Shown here: piece after piece, positions 13,544 to 13,661 of the stretch
How positions within the stretch are numbered: position 1 is the first letter of the stretch
How the letters are laid out: every line of letters starts with the position of its first letter
Origin: Christensenella sp. UBA3770
GTDB lineage: Bacteria > Bacillota > Clostridia > Christensenellales > CAG-1252
Length of the DNA: 13,661 nt
Direction: 5' to 3'
Assembly: GCA_002371075.1 (NCBI GenBank)
Contig: DFFS01000005.1
Coordinates: 1-13,661 of the forward strand
The notes under the pieces: generated by a model
What the model was told of the DNA's origin: nothing
What the model saw: the letters and a program-made list of their open reading frames with translations, nothing else
Database searches by the model: none
Position numbers and translations under genes: made by a program

Positions 13544-13636
13544 CGGGACTTGTCCCGGGTTCCCGCCATAGGCGCGTGATACCATCACGGAAGACCTGAG
13601 CAGCATAGAAAAAAGCTCCGATATTTCGGAGCTTTT
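13544..13636 (+). ncRNA. Possible structured RNA ending at the second terminator, unassigned
   Basis: Three tight hairpins follow one another: CGGGA-CTTG-TCCCG (13544-13557), CGCC-ATA-GGCG (13564-13574) and CGTGAT-ACC-ATCACG (13575-13589). Then comes GAAGACCTGAGCAGC and the terminator at 13611-13636. The segment from 13448 to 13604 has no open frame. A true 5' end would be upstream, but no clear promoter was found. The hairpin followed by GAAG-CCT-like sequence loosely recalls 6S RNA, and GTCAG with AGCAG loosely recalls the SRP RNA loop. Neither match is good enough to assign. The opposite strand would fold similarly, so the strand is uncertain. Confidence 0.3.
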
Positions 13637-13661
13637 GTGGTGCGCCCTCAGGGATTCGCGA
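13605..13661. repeat. 57-bp repeat, copy 2 (reaches the window edge)
   Basis: Near-identical to 13391-13447, with A for G at 13623 and T for C at 13636. The tRNA-tail-like part lies at 13638-13657. The match continues to the last base, so the repeat may extend beyond the window, and a tandem array with a period of 214 bp is possible. Confidence 0.85.
13611..13636. terminator. Intrinsic terminator in repeat copy 2
   Basis: AAAAGCTCCGA (13611-13621) and TCGGAGCTTTT (13626-13636) form a perfect 11-bp stem with loop TATT. A-runs and T-runs flank both sides, so it can act in both directions. The one change in the stem region relative to copy 1 (T at 13636) lengthens the pairing by one. Confidence 0.8.

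Noticed and set aside
13380..13661. A complete tRNA gene on the minus strand
   Set aside because: Only the 3' tail (T-arm 3' half, acceptor strand, CCA) is present. No TGCGCCC acceptor partner, anticodon arm or D-arm lies at the right distance upstream of copy 1; copy 2 is cut by the window edge.

Overview
The window reads as chromosomal DNA of an endospore-forming lineage of Clostridia, probably an uncultured gut Christensenellales-type organism. The sequence basis is SpoIIID, a clear Gram-positive lipoprotein signal peptide, strong AGGAGG-type ribosome sites, the cysE-cysS pair typical of Firmicutes, and a C-terminally shortened AlaRS. The order-level placement is inference. Coding density is high and most genes are ordinary housekeeping genes; the unusual material lies in the intergenic gaps.

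Layout. 1-415: the 3' end of guaB (IMP dehydrogenase), then a strong hairpin terminator inside a 12-bp inverted repeat. 560-787 (-): a small XRE-family repressor, divergent from a 1230-residue lipoprotein gene (971-4663) made of alternating Ig-like and beta-solenoid modules. Between them a near-palindrome overlaps a consensus promoter (TTGACA-17-TATAAT), so the repressor probably controls both genes. 4664-5242: 580 bp with no gene, mostly a block bounded by an 18-bp direct repeat (17/18). It contains strong hairpins and a mini-array of short hairpins joined by the linker AACTTCACT. 5243-10047: a compact operon, lysR-alaS-cysE-cysS, combining serine acetylation (cysteine synthesis) with Cys- and Ala-tRNA charging under a LysR regulator. 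The AlaRS keeps its editing zinc site but lacks the intermediate beta-barrel and the C-Ala domain.

10110-10134 is a bidirectional terminator between cysS and the convergent pair DUF2804 then DUF4186 (10147-11599, -). 11726-11977 is spoIIID, convergent with a TtcA-like PP-loop tRNA thiolase gene (11984-12706, -), which may be leaderless. 12771-13394 encodes a small COG2426/PF06695 membrane protein. From its stop codon onward a 57-bp unit (terminator hairpin plus the 3' tail of a tRNA in reverse orientation) occurs twice, 214 bp apart, with a structured non-coding segment between the copies; the second copy runs to the window edge.

The best candidates for something undescribed are (a) the AACTTCACT-linked hairpin array inside the direct-repeat-bounded block, and (b) the terminator/tRNA-tail repeat with its structured intervening segment. 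In three places repeats begin exactly at the 3' end of a gene. No defence system, CRISPR array, complete tRNA, rRNA, transposase or prophage gene was found.
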